A DNA stretch of 6,414 bases from an uncultured Burkholderiales bacterium (lineage in GTDB: Bacteria > Pseudomonadota > Gammaproteobacteria > Burkholderiales > Burkholderiaceae_C): the NCBI GenBank assembly GCA_903926695.1, contig CAIYKK010000635.1:1-6414 (forward strand), written 5' to 3'. Positions 6,278 through 6,414 of the stretch are shown here, piece by piece (positions within the stretch are counted from its first letter, which is position 1; each line of letters begins with the position of its first letter). Made by a program: the position numbers and the translations under genes. The notes below the pieces were generated by a model that was not told the origin of the DNA, ran no database searches, and worked only from the letters and a program-made list of their open reading frames with translations.

Positions 6278-6414
6278 CGGGACAAGGGAAACTTTTCGCT
6301 GCGCCCCGTGCGCCAGCGGCAGCGCCACCAGCCCCCGGTACGCCGGATTGCTGCCCCAGCGCGGGGCGGCATCCAGCAAGCGTAAATCCGGCCAGCGCGC
6401 CAACACCTGCCGAA
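6278..6414 (-). CDS. Partial gene: probable C-terminus of a cytochrome P450
   Basis: Only the 3' part of this minus-strand gene lies in the window; it enters from the right edge. Read from 6412 downward it gives RQVLARWPDLRLLDAAPRWG then SNPAYRGLVALPLAHG. This matches the usual end of bacterial P450s: a helix ending in R-[FW]-P-x-L-x-L, an aromatic/Arg stretch, then RG-x-x-x-LP-[LV]. The haem-cysteine motif would lie outside the window. No stop follows LPLAHG in this frame, which stays open antisense to phzF down to 5792. I therefore annotate only up to the phzF stop. Other frames stop at 6274-6276 and 6267-6269, so a small frameshift near 6300-6320 could restore a normal convergent end. The P450 call rests on a short segment, so it is moderate. 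The gene converges on phzF. Confidence 0.5.

Noticed and set aside
1..6414. CRISPR arrays, tRNA/rRNA genes, tandem repeats
   Set aside because: I saw no regularly spaced direct repeats, cloverleaf-like segments or rRNA-like sequence; the only repeat cluster is the short operator-like set at 3916-3991.

Overview
The window is high-GC DNA with dense, closely spaced genes. The codon use, the Uup-type ABC-F protein and the MocR/aminotransferase/PhzF module suggest a betaproteobacterium of the order Burkholderiales, perhaps Comamonadaceae-like. This is inferred from sequence character and recalled protein similarity, not from a search.

Layout, left to right. (1) 1-455 is the wreck of an ISAs1/H-repeat family transposase. 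Its N-terminal, middle and C-terminal segments are recognisable, but they lie in different frames with large internal pieces missing. (2) 535-2457 (+) is an intact uup-like ABC-F ATPase with a C-terminal coiled-coil domain. (3) 2474-3892 (-) is a MocR-type regulator: a GntR winged helix fused to a fold-type I aminotransferase domain. It converges on uup across a 16-base gap that carries half of a strong hairpin. (4) 3893-4157 is the divergent control region, with a cluster of TGTACC/TGTRCTGG-like repeats (likely the MocR operator) and a possible 48-codon leader ORF. (5) 4158-5348 (+) is a PLP-dependent aminotransferase of the LysN/2-aminoadipate type. It overlaps by ATGA with (6) a PhzF-family isomerase, 5345-6277 (+). 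(7) The last ~130 bases hold, on the minus strand, what looks like the C-terminus of a cytochrome P450. Its reading frame does not stop where expected.

The functional core is the mocR <-> aminotransferase-phzF divergon. A PLP- and amino-acid-sensing regulator probably controls a two-gene operon made of an aminotransferase and a PhzF-type isomerase/epimerase. The substrate is not evident from sequence. The shared aminotransferase fold of regulator and enzyme suggests that the regulator senses a ligand resembling the enzyme's substrate. uup is an independent housekeeping gene and the transposase is debris.
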